From G020354025 sp964621455 (GTDB lineage: Bacteria; Fidelibacterota; Marinisomatia; SCGC-AAA003-L08; TS1B11): 8,465 nucleotides of DNA. The DNA is taken from the NCBI GenBank assembly GCA_964621455.1, contig CAZULW010000091.1, forward strand, positions 1 to 8,465. The letters are read 5' to 3'. Below, piece after piece: positions 1 through 5,605 of this stretch; the first letter of the stretch is position 1; every line of letters starts with the position of its first letter. Made by a program: the position numbers and the translations under genes. The notes beneath the pieces were generated by a model. The model had not been told where the DNA came from and ran no database searches. It was given only the letters and a program-made list of their open reading frames with translations.

Positions 1-1
1 G

Positions 2-28
2 CTGGACTTCGAGGCCCCATACCCGTAG
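2..28 (+). CDS. possible 3' end of an upstream gene
   Basis: The second reading frame from the window edge gives the short tail LDFEAPYP and a TAG stop at 26-28. Its codons end mostly in G or C, as in the real genes of this window, whereas the other two forward frames do not show this. Eight codons are too few to identify a family. The frame starting at base 1 also stays open until a TGA at 106-108 that overlaps the next start codon, but its codon use is unlike coding sequence here. Confidence is therefore low. Confidence 0.2.
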   Translation: MDFEAPYP

Positions 29-104
29 ATTCTCCGCTGCCAACGCATTATAAAAAACCGACAGGTCCCGCAAGGATAAATATGCAAAAATCGAGGAAGG
101 ACAG

Positions 105-917
105 ATGAAAAGAATCACATGCTTCCATTCCCTTACGTTTTCAGCGCTGCTCGTGGGAGGCGCATTATGGGGTCAAGTGGTGCCACCACCACCCGCTGCC
201 CTGGTCACCATCCCCACCGCCGGAACCCTGCAGCGGGGGCAGTTTGAGCTGGAGCTGTTGATGCAGACCGGCGGCAGTATCCTGGGCCGGGTGGGGATTG
301 GTCTTGGCGACCGGTTTACTCTGGGCATGAGCTACGGTGTCCAGAAGTTTATCGGTGACCAAAAGCCGTCCTTAAACAAGTCGATGCCCGAAGTCCAGCT
401 GAAATATCGGGTGTACGATGAAGGCTATCAGATGCCTGCGCTCGTCCTGGGCCTCGATACCCAGGGCAGGGGTCTCTTCCATAAGGATATGGAGATTATA
501 TCGGAGGAGGACACCCTCATCGTGGCGCGGTACGATATCAAAGCGGTTGGGGTGTACCTGGTAGCAAGTAAGAACTGGAACATGTTGGGCAACCTGGGCA
601 CCCATTTCGGGATCTGCAAGAATTTCCTTGAAGAGGATGAGACGGACCAGGACATCAATTTTTTCTTTGGTATTGACAAAGATATCAATCCCAATATTTC
701 AGCGTTTATGGAGTACAACGCCGCCCTGGATGATAACGAATACAGCTTTGAAGAAATCTCATTCGGACAGGAACGCGGCTATCTAAACGCCGGTATCCGG
801 TTTAATGTGGCAGGCAATCTTTATATGGAGATCGATCTGAATGATATTTTGCTCAACAAAGGGCAGGTGAAGTACTTCAGCCGCGAGCTGAAGGTGGTCT
901 ACAACGAATACTTCTAG
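105..917 (+). CDS. putative outer-membrane beta-barrel protein
   Basis: A secreted 270-residue protein. Residues 1-23 form a signal peptide (basic MKR, hydrophobic TFSALLVGGALWG) with likely cleavage before Gln24, then a proline run (VVPPPPAA). The rest alternates short amphipathic strands rich in Gly, Tyr and Phe (for example GRVGIGLGDRFTLGMSYG, 61-78) and ends in Phe (VYNEYF), the usual C-terminal signature of outer-membrane barrels. The phrases PEVQLKYRVYDEG (95-107) and PALVLGLDTQG (111-121) recall YjbH-type barrel proteins linked to exopolysaccharide export, but that resemblance is from memory and weak. The start is supported by GAGGAAGG at 93-100. The gene lies 23 bp upstream of the TPR gene, whose signal peptide shares the ALWGQ motif, so the two probably form one envelope transcript. 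The exact function is unknown. Confidence 0.75.
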   Translation: MKRITCFHSLTFSALLVGGALWGQVVPPPPAALVTIPTAGTLQRGQFELELLMQTGGSILGRVGIGLGDRFTLGMSYGVQKFIGDQKPSLNKSMPEVQLKYRVYDEGYQMPALVLGLDTQGRGLFHKDMEIISEEDTLIVARYDIKAVGVYLVASKNWNMLGNLGTHFGICKNFLEEDETDQDINFFFGIDKDINPNISAFMEYNAALDDNEYSFEEISFGQERGYLNAGIRFNVAGNLYMEIDLNDILLNKGQVKYFSRELKVVYNEYF

Positions 918-940
918 ACCAGTGACAGGGGGAGCGAATC

Positions 941-1741
941 ATGAGGGTGAGACATCATCTTACTGTTCTGCCCGGGCTGATACTGATAGGCGTCTTCGTC
1001 GGCATAACGGCGCTGTGGGGCCAGCCGGTTAGTGGCCCGGTCCCTGCCGGGGAAGAGACCTCCCTCTGGCAGCGAATCGACGATCTAGACGAGGCCAAGG
1101 ACTTCGAGGGGGCCTATGCCCTGCTGGCGCCGCTGGAGACCGAGTACGGCAGCGACGTGCGCTACCTGTGGCGCATGGCCCGCCACCACTTCAACAACTC
1201 CGACAATACCACCGACGAGGCGGTGATCGAGCGGGAGGTCTACACTGGGTTCGACTACGCCAAGGCTGCCCTGGCGACCGATTCCACCAACGCCAACGTT
1301 TTGGGTTGGTACGGCATTCTCTTCGGCCGGGTGGGGCAGGTTGAAGGGACGAAGCAGGAGATCCTCAACTCCTATGATGTCCGGAAGTACACCCTGAAGG
1401 CCATCGAGCTGGACCCGGAGGACGACACCTGGCTGCACGTGATGGGGCGCTGGCACTATACCCTGGCGGACCTGAGCTGGTTCAAGCGCCAGATCGCCGC
1501 CCTCATTTACGCCACGCCGCCCGCGGCCTCCTTCGAGGAAGCGGAGCGGTATTTCGCCCGCGCCGCGAAGCTGGACCCGGAGGACATCCGCCATTTCCTC
1601 TGGCTGGGCAAGACCCAGCTGGAGCTGGGCAAGGAGGCGGCGGCCCGGGCCAGCCTGGAGAAGGCCGTGAGCCTGCCGCAGAAGTCGGACAGCGATACCA
1701 TCCTGCAGGATGAGGCCAGGGAGCTGCTGGAAGAATTGTAG
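941..1741 (+). CDS. secreted TPR protein of the RMDN (regulator of microtubule dynamics) type
   Basis: A 266-residue protein with an N-terminal signal peptide or anchor (residues 1-28, hydrophobic LTVLPGLILIGVFVGITALWG, cleavage likely before Gln28). Helical TPR-like repeats follow: about 44-75, 100-130, 145-175, 198-215 and 217-245, with signatures such as KAIELDPEDDTWLHVMGRWHY. The segment around 180-230 (FKRQIAALIYATPP, then SFEEAERYF, then WLGKTQLELGK) closely matches the conserved core of RMDN1-3 (FAM82), animal TPR proteins at microtubules and mitochondrial contact sites, as I remember that family. In bacteria the role is unknown; the signal peptide suggests a periplasmic protein-binding scaffold. 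A GGGGAG-type ribosome binding site lies at 928-934. It follows the barrel gene by 23 bp, so the two may act together. The inverted-repeat cassette begins three bases after its TAG stop. Confidence 0.85.
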   Translation: MRVRHHLTVLPGLILIGVFVGITALWGQPVSGPVPAGEETSLWQRIDDLDEAKDFEGAYALLAPLETEYGSDVRYLWRMARHHFNNSDNTTDEAVIEREVYTGFDYAKAALATDSTNANVLGWYGILFGRVGQVEGTKQEILNSYDVRKYTLKAIELDPEDDTWLHVMGRWHYTLADLSWFKRQIAALIYATPPAASFEEAERYFARAAKLDPEDIRHFLWLGKTQLELGKEAAARASLEKAVSLPQKSDSDTILQDEARELLEEL

Positions 1742-1744
1742 TCT

Positions 1745-1763
1745 AACCGCCAAGGCACCAAGG
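1745..1763 (+). repeat. left inverted repeat of the GxxExxY cassette
   Basis: The 19-bp sequence AACCGCCAAGGCACCAAGG is the reverse complement of 2221-2239 at 16 of 19 positions. It begins three bases after the RMDN-like stop codon. Its right edge runs into AAGGAGG, which acts as the Shine-Dalgarno sequence of the GxxExxY gene. An 11-base partial direct copy (AACCGCCAAGG) recurs at 1801-1811, inside the reading frame. I see no obvious target-site duplication outside the repeats. Confidence 0.7.
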
Positions 1764-1768
1764 AGGTT

Positions 1769-2209
1769 ATGAGCAAGCAAAAGAGTGAAAGAACTGGAGA
1801 AACCGCCAAGGAGACTCAAAGTTTGAAAGAACCTGATAAGGCCGTCGATGAGTTGGCTCATCAAGTGATAGGTGCGGCCATTGAGGTTCATAGAACCCTG
1901 GGACCGGGTTTCTTGGAATCGGTTTATGAGGAAGCCTTGTGCGCAGAGCTGGAGCTACAGGGAATCCCATATCAGCGTTAACAACCCGTTGCAATTGACT
2001 ACAAGGGGTGTCCAGTAGGTGAAGGACGTCTGGATTTGTTGGTAGGCGATAATTTGATCATGGAATTAAAAGCTGTTGATACTCTTGCGCCCATTCATAC
2101 CGCCCAGGTTCTGTCCTACTTGAAAATGACTGGCTATCCGCTAGCCCTTTTGATCAATTTCAATGTTCCGGCTCTAAAAGAGGGTATCAAACGGGTTATC
2201 TTATCTTGA
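1769..2209 (+). pseudogene. GxxExxY family protein (PD-(D/E)XK superfamily), interrupted by in-frame TAA
   Basis: Reading one frame from ATG 1769 to TGA 2207-2209 gives 146 codons with a single internal TAA at 1979-1981 (codon 71). Before it lies the name motif of the family (G47-F-L-E50-S-V-Y53, within HRTLGPGFLESVYEEAL). After it, in the same frame, lie the putative nuclease residues (D89 in GRLDLLV, E99 and K101 in IMELKA), then LSYLKMTGYPLALLINFNVP, which is the family's usual end. A normal protein of this family would be one continuous chain of about 125-145 residues, so the gene is full length apart from one nonsense change, probably from CAA, GAA or AAA. Function in the family is not established; the fold suggests a nuclease. 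AAGGAGG at 1760-1766 gives a strong start. Composition is visibly more AT-rich than the neighbours and inverted repeats flank it, suggesting transfer. A sequencing or assembly error at the TAA cannot be excluded. Confidence 0.85.
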
Positions 2210-2220
2210 CTCGTTTTTAT

Positions 2221-2239
2221 TCTTGGCGTCTTGGCGGTT
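2221..2239 (-). repeat. right inverted repeat of the GxxExxY cassette
   Basis: Read on the minus strand this is AACCGCCAAGACGCCAAGA, identical to 1745-1763 except at positions 11, 13 and 19. It starts 11 bases after the GxxExxY stop codon, so the two repeats bracket the gene closely (total span 1745-2239, 495 bp). It is immediately followed by a 13-bp palindrome at 2240-2252 (GGTATTGAATACC). Confidence 0.7.
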
Positions 2240-2277
2240 GGTATTGAATACCCTACTCATTTAACTCCTAAGGCCCC

Positions 2278-2835
2278 ATGAAGTCTGAACACCTAAAGGA
2301 GAAGACCCTTTCCAGCGAGCCGATTTTCCGGGGGCGGCTGCTGGATGTGCGGCGGGACGAGGTCCAGCTGCCTGATGGCACCACCACTGTCCGCGAGTAT
2401 ATCCGCCATCCCGGGGCGGCGGTTATGGTACCCTTGCTGGAAAATGGAGATCTGATATTCCTCCGCCAGTTCCGGTATGCGGTAGGAGCGGTGATGGTGG
2501 AGCTGCCCGCCGGCAAGCTGGACCCTGGTGAAGACCCCTTGGAGACGGCCCGACGGGAACTGGCCGAGGAGACCGGTTATGCCTGCGAGCGCCTCATCCG
2601 CCTGGGGCTGATCCACCCCTGCATCGGCTACAGCGATGAGCGGATCGTGGTCTACCTGGCTAAGGGCTTGCAATCCCTGGAGGCGGAGGGTGAGTCGGAC
2701 GAATTCGTGGAGCCCTTCGAGCTGTCCCTGGAGGAGGCCCTGGGCTGGATCGAGCAGGGCAGGATCACCGACGTGAAGACCATCATTGCCCTCTACTGGA
2801 CCGAGCGCTACCTTGACGGGAGGTGGATGCGATAG
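2278..2835 (+). CDS. Nudix hydrolase, ADP-ribose pyrophosphatase type
   Basis: A 185-residue cytoplasmic enzyme expected to cleave ADP-ribose (or a related nucleoside diphosphate sugar) to AMP and a sugar phosphate, using Mg2+. The Nudix box is complete and matches GX5EX7REUXEEXGU: G79, E85, then R93-E94-L-A-E97-E98-T-G100-Y101. The segment before it (HPGAAVMVPLLENGDLIFLRQFRYAVG, about 44-70, then ELPAGK 75-80) is typical of the NudF/ADPRase subgroup. A further conserved patch, GLIHPCIGYSDERIVVYLAKGL, follows at 110-131. Length is normal for the subgroup. The ribosome binding site before ATG 2278 is weak (TAAGG), and no better in-frame start is seen nearby. NudF versus another Nudix specificity cannot be settled from sequence alone, so no gene symbol is given. 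Confidence 0.9.
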   Translation: MKSEHLKEKTLSSEPIFRGRLLDVRRDEVQLPDGTTTVREYIRHPGAAVMVPLLENGDLIFLRQFRYAVGAVMVELPAGKLDPGEDPLETARRELAEETGYACERLIRLGLIHPCIGYSDERIVVYLAKGLQSLEAEGESDEFVEPFELSLEEALGWIEQGRITDVKTIIALYWTERYLDGRWMR

Positions 2836-2870
2836 TTTCGTGTTTCAAGTTTCCAGTTTTGAATTTGACC
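2836..2870 (+). repeat. degenerate heptanucleotide tandem array
   Basis: Starting on the base after the Nudix stop codon, five consecutive 7-bp units begin at 2836, 2843, 2850, 2857 and 2864. The first two are TTTCGTG and TTTCAAG; later units drift from a TTTCNAG consensus. The unit resembles those of the array at 5460-5533 (TTACGAG, TTTCGGG). No coding or promoter function is apparent. Confidence 0.55.
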
Positions 2871-2886
2871 GGATAGACGCTTGGAT

Positions 2887-2907
2887 GTAGGGGCACTGTG
2901 CCCTTAC
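2887..2907. repeat. 21-bp palindrome upstream of queG
   Basis: The arms GTAGGGGCAC (2887-2896) and GTGCCCTTAC (2898-2907) are separated by one base. They pair at nine of ten positions, and the tenth is a possible G-U pair in RNA. The hairpin ends 12 bases before the preferred queG start codon. It resembles short intergenic hairpin repeats with a GTAGGGGC core seen in many environmental genomes, from memory. Its presence argues that 2881-2919 is non-coding. Confidence 0.5.
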
Positions 2908-2919
2908 CTGTATTTCCGC

Positions 2920-3912
2920 ATGGACCACCCGGAGCACGACGTAAAAACGTTCATCCGCGAGGCCGCTGGTCGCCACGGCTTCCAGAAAGTTGGCTTTGCG
3001 GAGCCGGCGCCCCTGGAGCAAGAAGTGCAGGATCTGAAGACGTGGCTGGCGGAGGAGCGTCACGGCACCATGACCTGGATGACCCGCCGGGCGAACGAAC
3101 GCACTGACCCTAGCGCCTACTATCCACCCGTAAAAACAATTGTCGTCCTCGCAATGAATTATTACACCGGGCCGCCTGTTGAGACTGCCACTGCTACTGC
3201 CACTGCCACTACTCCCGAACAGCCCCGGTGGTCCAGCTACGCCTGGGGCGACGACTACCACCGCCTGCTGAAGAAGCGCCTGAAAGCCCTGCTGGCCGAG
3301 ATCGCAGCCACTTTTCCCCGGGTTAACGGCATCGCCTGCGTGGACACTTCCCCGGTGATGGAGAAGGTGTGGGCGAAAAGGGCGGGGCTGGGCTGGCAGG
3401 GCAAACATACTGTCCTTATCACCCGGGATTACGGCTCCTGGCTGTTCCTCGGGGAGCTCCTGCTGAACGTGGCTTTGGAACCCGACTCACCATTCGAAGA
3501 GGACCTGTGCGGCAGCTGCACCGCCTGCCTGGAGGCCTGCCCTACCGGCGCCCTCACCGACCCCTACCGGATAGATGCCAGCCGGTGCATATCATACCTG
3601 ACCATCGAGCACCGGGGGGACTTCAGTCGTGAGCAGGCGGACCTGCTGAACGGCTGGATCTACGGCTGCGACGTCTGCCAGGAGGTCTGCCCCTGGAACC
3701 TGCGCTCTGCCAAGCCCAGCGCGGAGAGGGCCTTTGCGCCGCGGGAGTTCATTACCGCCTACGGGTGGGAGGACTGGGCGGAGCTGAGCCGGGAGCGATG
3801 GAGTGAGCTCTTCAAGGGCAGCGCCGCGCGACGGGCCGGGTACGAGAGGCTGAGACTGAATGTCGCGGTACGAGTAAAGGGGAAAAGAGATTCTTCGCAG
3901 AGTTTTTTCTGA
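2920..3912 (+). CDS. queG: epoxyqueuosine reductase QueG
   Basis: This cytoplasmic cobalamin- and [4Fe-4S]-dependent enzyme reduces epoxyqueuosine to queuosine at the wobble base of tRNAs with GUN anticodons, the last step of queuosine synthesis. Numbering from ATG 2920 (330 residues), the conserved VDTSPVMEK contains the likely catalytic Asp142. GWQGKHT follows at 158-164. The first cluster motif is C197-GS-C200-TA-C203-LEA-C207-P. C223 sits in CISYLTIEHRG, and the second motif is GC250DVC253QEVC257PWN. The chain ends shortly after the usual RLRxNxA segment, so it lacks the C-terminal HEAT-like repeats of longer homologues (about 380 residues). A TTG at 2881 would add 13 residues but covers the palindrome and has no ribosome binding site; ATG 2920 is preferred although its own site is poor. 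A repetitive Ala-Thr stretch (ACTGCY units, 3184-3207) lies in the linker after NYYTGPP. Confidence 0.95.
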   Translation: MDHPEHDVKTFIREAAGRHGFQKVGFAEPAPLEQEVQDLKTWLAEERHGTMTWMTRRANERTDPSAYYPPVKTIVVLAMNYYTGPPVETATATATATTPEQPRWSSYAWGDDYHRLLKKRLKALLAEIAATFPRVNGIACVDTSPVMEKVWAKRAGLGWQGKHTVLITRDYGSWLFLGELLLNVALEPDSPFEEDLCGSCTACLEACPTGALTDPYRIDASRCISYLTIEHRGDFSREQADLLNGWIYGCDVCQEVCPWNLRSAKPSAERAFAPREFITAYGWEDWAELSRERWSELFKGSAARRAGYERLRLNVAVRVKGKRDSSQSFF

Positions 3913-3955
3913 ACGCTGTGAAGGGCCCGGAATGACATCGATCGGGGCAAAGCGG

Positions 3956-3984
3956 TTGACAAGGAAATGGGGGGCATCTAACTT
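3956..3984 (+). promoter_or_regulatory. possible sigma70-type promoter for elbB
   Basis: A perfect TTGACA (-35) lies at 3956-3961. Seventeen bases later TAACTT (3979-3984) matches the -10 consensus at only three of six positions; a TTATCATAAT stretch just downstream is more AT-rich but too far for ideal spacing. The site sits in the 119-bp gap between queG and elbB, 48 bases before the elbB start. Confidence 0.35.
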
Positions 3985-4031
3985 ATCATAATCCCTCCTG
4001 GAGTGAGGGGAACAAAGCGGAGGATAGAACC

Positions 4032-4700
4032 ATGCCTAAAGTTGGTGTATGCCTCTCGGGATGTGGCTTCCTGGATGGGGCGGAGGTCTTTGAATCGGTA
4101 GCCACGCTGTATCACCTGGAGCAGGCCGGGGCGCAAGTTCTGGTTATGGCTCCCAATATCGACCAGGCCCACGTGGTCAACCACCTAACCGGTGAGACGG
4201 TGGAGGGTGCGACCCGCAACGTGCTGGAGGAGGCCGCGCGCATTGTCCGGGGAGAGATCAGGGACATCGCCGAGATAACGGCGGAAGATATGGACGCCCT
4301 GATCTTTCCCGGCGGGTTCGGGGTGGCCAAGAACCTCTCTACCTTCGCCTTCGACGGCCCCGGCTGCCAGGTTAACGATGAGGTCCACCGCCTGGTGCGG
4401 GAAGTCATCGCCGCCAATAAACCGCTGGGGGCCATCTGCATCGCGCCCGCCATGCTTGCCAAAGTCCTGGAAGGCACGGGCGTGAACACCAGGCTGACCA
4501 TCGGCAACGACTCCCAGACGGCCCAGGCTATCGAGGAGATGGGCACCACCCACGTGGCCTGCAGCGTGACCAAGCATATCACGGACAGAGAAAACAAGAT
4601 CGTCTCCACCCCGGCTTACATGCTGGCCACGAAGATCGGGGAGACCTGGACAGGTATCGAAGGCCTGGTGAACGAGGTACTGGCGCTGATCGATGCTTAA
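4032..4700 (+). CDS. elbB: ElbB, DJ-1/PfpI-type glyoxalase (isoprenoid biosynthesis glyoxalase)
   Basis: A 222-residue cytoplasmic protein of the DJ-1/PfpI class I glutamine amidotransferase-like superfamily, named for enhancing lycopene biosynthesis in E. coli. E. coli ElbB has reported glyoxalase activity and its physiological role is not settled. Family landmarks run throughout: KVGVCLSGCGFLDGAEV (3-19), VVNHLTGE (48-55), TRNVLEEAARIVRGEI (61-76), ALIFPGGFGVAKNLS (89-103), the nucleophile elbow GAICIAPAML with Cys136 (133-142), LTIGND (155-160), and IVSTPAYMLA (190-199). Length matches the family (about 217-222). GGAGGA at 4019-4024 is a good ribosome binding site seven bases before the ATG. 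The upstream gap carries a possible promoter, so it may start its own transcript, perhaps including the LON-domain gene 65 bp downstream. Confidence 0.94.
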   Translation: MPKVGVCLSGCGFLDGAEVFESVATLYHLEQAGAQVLVMAPNIDQAHVVNHLTGETVEGATRNVLEEAARIVRGEIRDIAEITAEDMDALIFPGGFGVAKNLSTFAFDGPGCQVNDEVHRLVREVIAANKPLGAICIAPAMLAKVLEGTGVNTRLTIGNDSQTAQAIEEMGTTHVACSVTKHITDRENKIVSTPAYMLATKIGETWTGIEGLVNEVLALIDA

Positions 4701-4754
4701 CGATGGGGCCATCCAGGTGAAAATTTTGCCGGGATTCTGGAAGACGGACTTGCG

Positions 4755-4760
4755 AGGAGA
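4755..4760 (+). promoter_or_regulatory. ribosome binding site supporting a TTG start
   Basis: AGGAGA lies five bases before TTG 4766. No in-frame ATG or GTG lies between here and the conserved LON-domain opening (LFPLPDFVFFP), so this site fixes the unusual TTG as the start of the next gene. Confidence 0.6.
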
Positions 4761-4765
4761 TCCGG

Positions 4766-5455
4766 TTGGAGACCACACTTAAAGAACTGCTGGCATCTTT
4801 TTCCGGCACAACGCCCCTGTTTCCCCTGCCGGATTTCGTGTTCTTCCCGCAGACGGTCCAGCCCTTTCACATCTTCGAGCCCCGGTACGTGGAAATGGTG
4901 AAAGACTGCGCGGCGGGGGAGCGCATGTTGACTATCCCCCTGCTCAAAGCGACAGAGAACGCCGGTCAGGAGATGTCGCCCCCCCCCCTCAGCCGCATCG
5001 CCACCATGGGGTATATCAATGACGTGCAGCCATCAGAGGGGGAGACGCTTGACATCCTGGTGACGGGCCTGGTGAAGATGCGGGTGGAAGAGGTCGACTC
5101 GGACAAGCCCTACCGCCGGGGGGTGGTGACGCCCCTGACGGAATTCAGCCAGGTAACCGACGCGGAGCATAAGCGGCAGAATATCCTGCACCTCTTTCAA
5201 TCGATGCTGGAGACGGCCCAGGTGGTCGGCAACCTGGAGATACTTCACGAGGCGAACATCCCCCTGCAAATGCTGGCCCACGTTATTATCAGCGCCCTGC
5301 CGATAGCGGCGGAGGAGAAGCAGAAGATGCTGGAATTGCAATCCCTGGAGCTGCGCATCGACATCCTGCTGAACTTCCTCGAAAGCGGCCTGCTCAGCAT
5401 GGGCGCCATGGGGCCGTTCGAGCCCCTCCTACCGACGCACCCGTGGTGGAATTGA
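4766..5455 (+). CDS. LON substrate-binding (N-terminal) domain protein
   Basis: A 229-residue protein made only of the domain found at the N-terminus of Lon protease; there is no AAA+ or Ser-Lys protease part. Visible landmarks are LFPLPDFVFFPQTVQPFHIFEPRY (18-41), RIATMGYI (77-84), DILVTGLVKMRV (96-107) and PYRRGVV (115-121). A helical half (about 130-205) contains ALPIAAEEKQKMLELQSLELRIDILLNFL. This fits the family of small LON-domain proteins (about 200-230 residues), whose function is poorly known; substrate or adaptor binding is inferred from Lon. The start is TTG with AGGAGA at 4755-4760. A run of ten C at 4979-4988 encodes PPP at 72-74, where slippage would frameshift the gene. It is the last plus-strand gene before the convergent minus operon. 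Confidence 0.9.
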   Translation: METTLKELLASFSGTTPLFPLPDFVFFPQTVQPFHIFEPRYVEMVKDCAAGERMLTIPLLKATENAGQEMSPPPLSRIATMGYINDVQPSEGETLDILVTGLVKMRVEEVDSDKPYRRGVVTPLTEFSQVTDAEHKRQNILHLFQSMLETAQVVGNLEILHEANIPLQMLAHVIISALPIAAEEKQKMLELQSLELRIDILLNFLESGLLSMGAMGPFEPLLPTHPWWN

Positions 5456-5459
5456 ATGG

Positions 5460-5533
5460 TTACGAGTTACGAGTTGCGAGTTTCGGGCTTGCCCGGCGTA
5501 GGCGCAAGCCGTAGACGGGTTACGAGTTTCGGG
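5460..5533 (+). repeat. heptanucleotide tandem array interrupted by a ~30-bp element
   Basis: Four 7-bp units begin at 5460 (TTACGAG), 5467 (identical), 5474 (TTGCGAG) and 5481 (TTTCGGG). After a 32-base interruption the same units resume at 5520 (TTACGAG) and 5527 (TTTCGGG). The array starts four bases after the LON-domain gene's TGA. The interruption is copy A of a repeat whose inverted partner lies at 5749-5776. Confidence 0.65.
5488..5518 (+). repeat. interspersed ~30-bp element, copy A
   Basis: This 31-base segment starts CTTGCCCGGCGTAG and ends GTAGACGG. The reverse complement of 5749-5776 starts CTTGTCCGGCGTAG and ends GTAGACGG, so the outer parts match almost exactly (13 of 14 and 8 of 8) and only the middle differs. 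It overlaps an internal 7-bp inverted repeat, GGCTTGC (5486-5492) with GCAAGCC (5504-5510), so its transcript could fold as a hairpin. There is no T-tract after it, so it is not a standard terminator. Confidence 0.6.
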
Positions 5534-5539
5534 GACAGG

Positions 5540-5605
5540 ATGCTTGCAGCGATGGATTCAATGAAAAAGCTGCTGCTTTTTTACTGTTTATTCCTCATGT
5601 CTTGA
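5540..5605 (+). other. short open frame resembling a severed signal peptide
   Basis: From ATG 5540 (or 5552 or 5561, all in frame) to TGA 5603-5605 the frame reads MLAAMDSMKKLLLFYCLFLMS. MKKLLLFYCLFLM looks like the n- and h-regions of a signal peptide, possibly lipoprotein type, but no mature protein follows. There is no clear ribosome binding site. It could be a gene remnant, a very small membrane peptide, or chance; it also overlaps the A/T-rich hairpin at 5564-5582. Confidence 0.2.
5564..5582. terminator. weak, possibly bidirectional hairpin between convergent genes
   Basis: AAAAAGC (5564-5570), loop TGCT, then GCTTTTTT (5575-5582) forms a seven-base stem ending in T residues. On the minus strand the same element also ends in five T. 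Only two of the stem pairs are G-C, so it is weak, but its position between two convergent transcription units suits a shared terminator. Confidence 0.3.

Noticed and set aside
48..83. AT-rich TATAAA and GATAAATAT stretches as a promoter for the first gene
   Set aside because: I found no convincing -35 partner at proper spacing for either, so a promoter cannot be supported.
1..108. Open frame from base 1 to TGA 106-108, overlapping the first gene's ATG as ATGA
   Set aside because: The overlap looks like translational coupling, but the codons lack the G/C third-position preference of real genes here. Another frame ending at 28 fits better.
1085..1891. 268-codon minus-strand open frame opposite the RMDN-like gene
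   Set aside because: It is antisense to a gene with clear family motifs and good codon use, and its Leu/Gly/Gln-rich translation is typical of a shadow frame in GC-rich DNA.
4185..4778. 197-codon minus-strand open frame across elbB
   Set aside because: The elbB reading is unmistakable on the plus strand; the antisense frame reflects GC-rich codon bias.
5486..5510. 7-bp inverted repeat GGCTTGC/GCAAGCC as a terminator of the LON-domain gene
   Set aside because: It has an 11-base loop and no following T-tract, and it is explained as part of the interspersed element.
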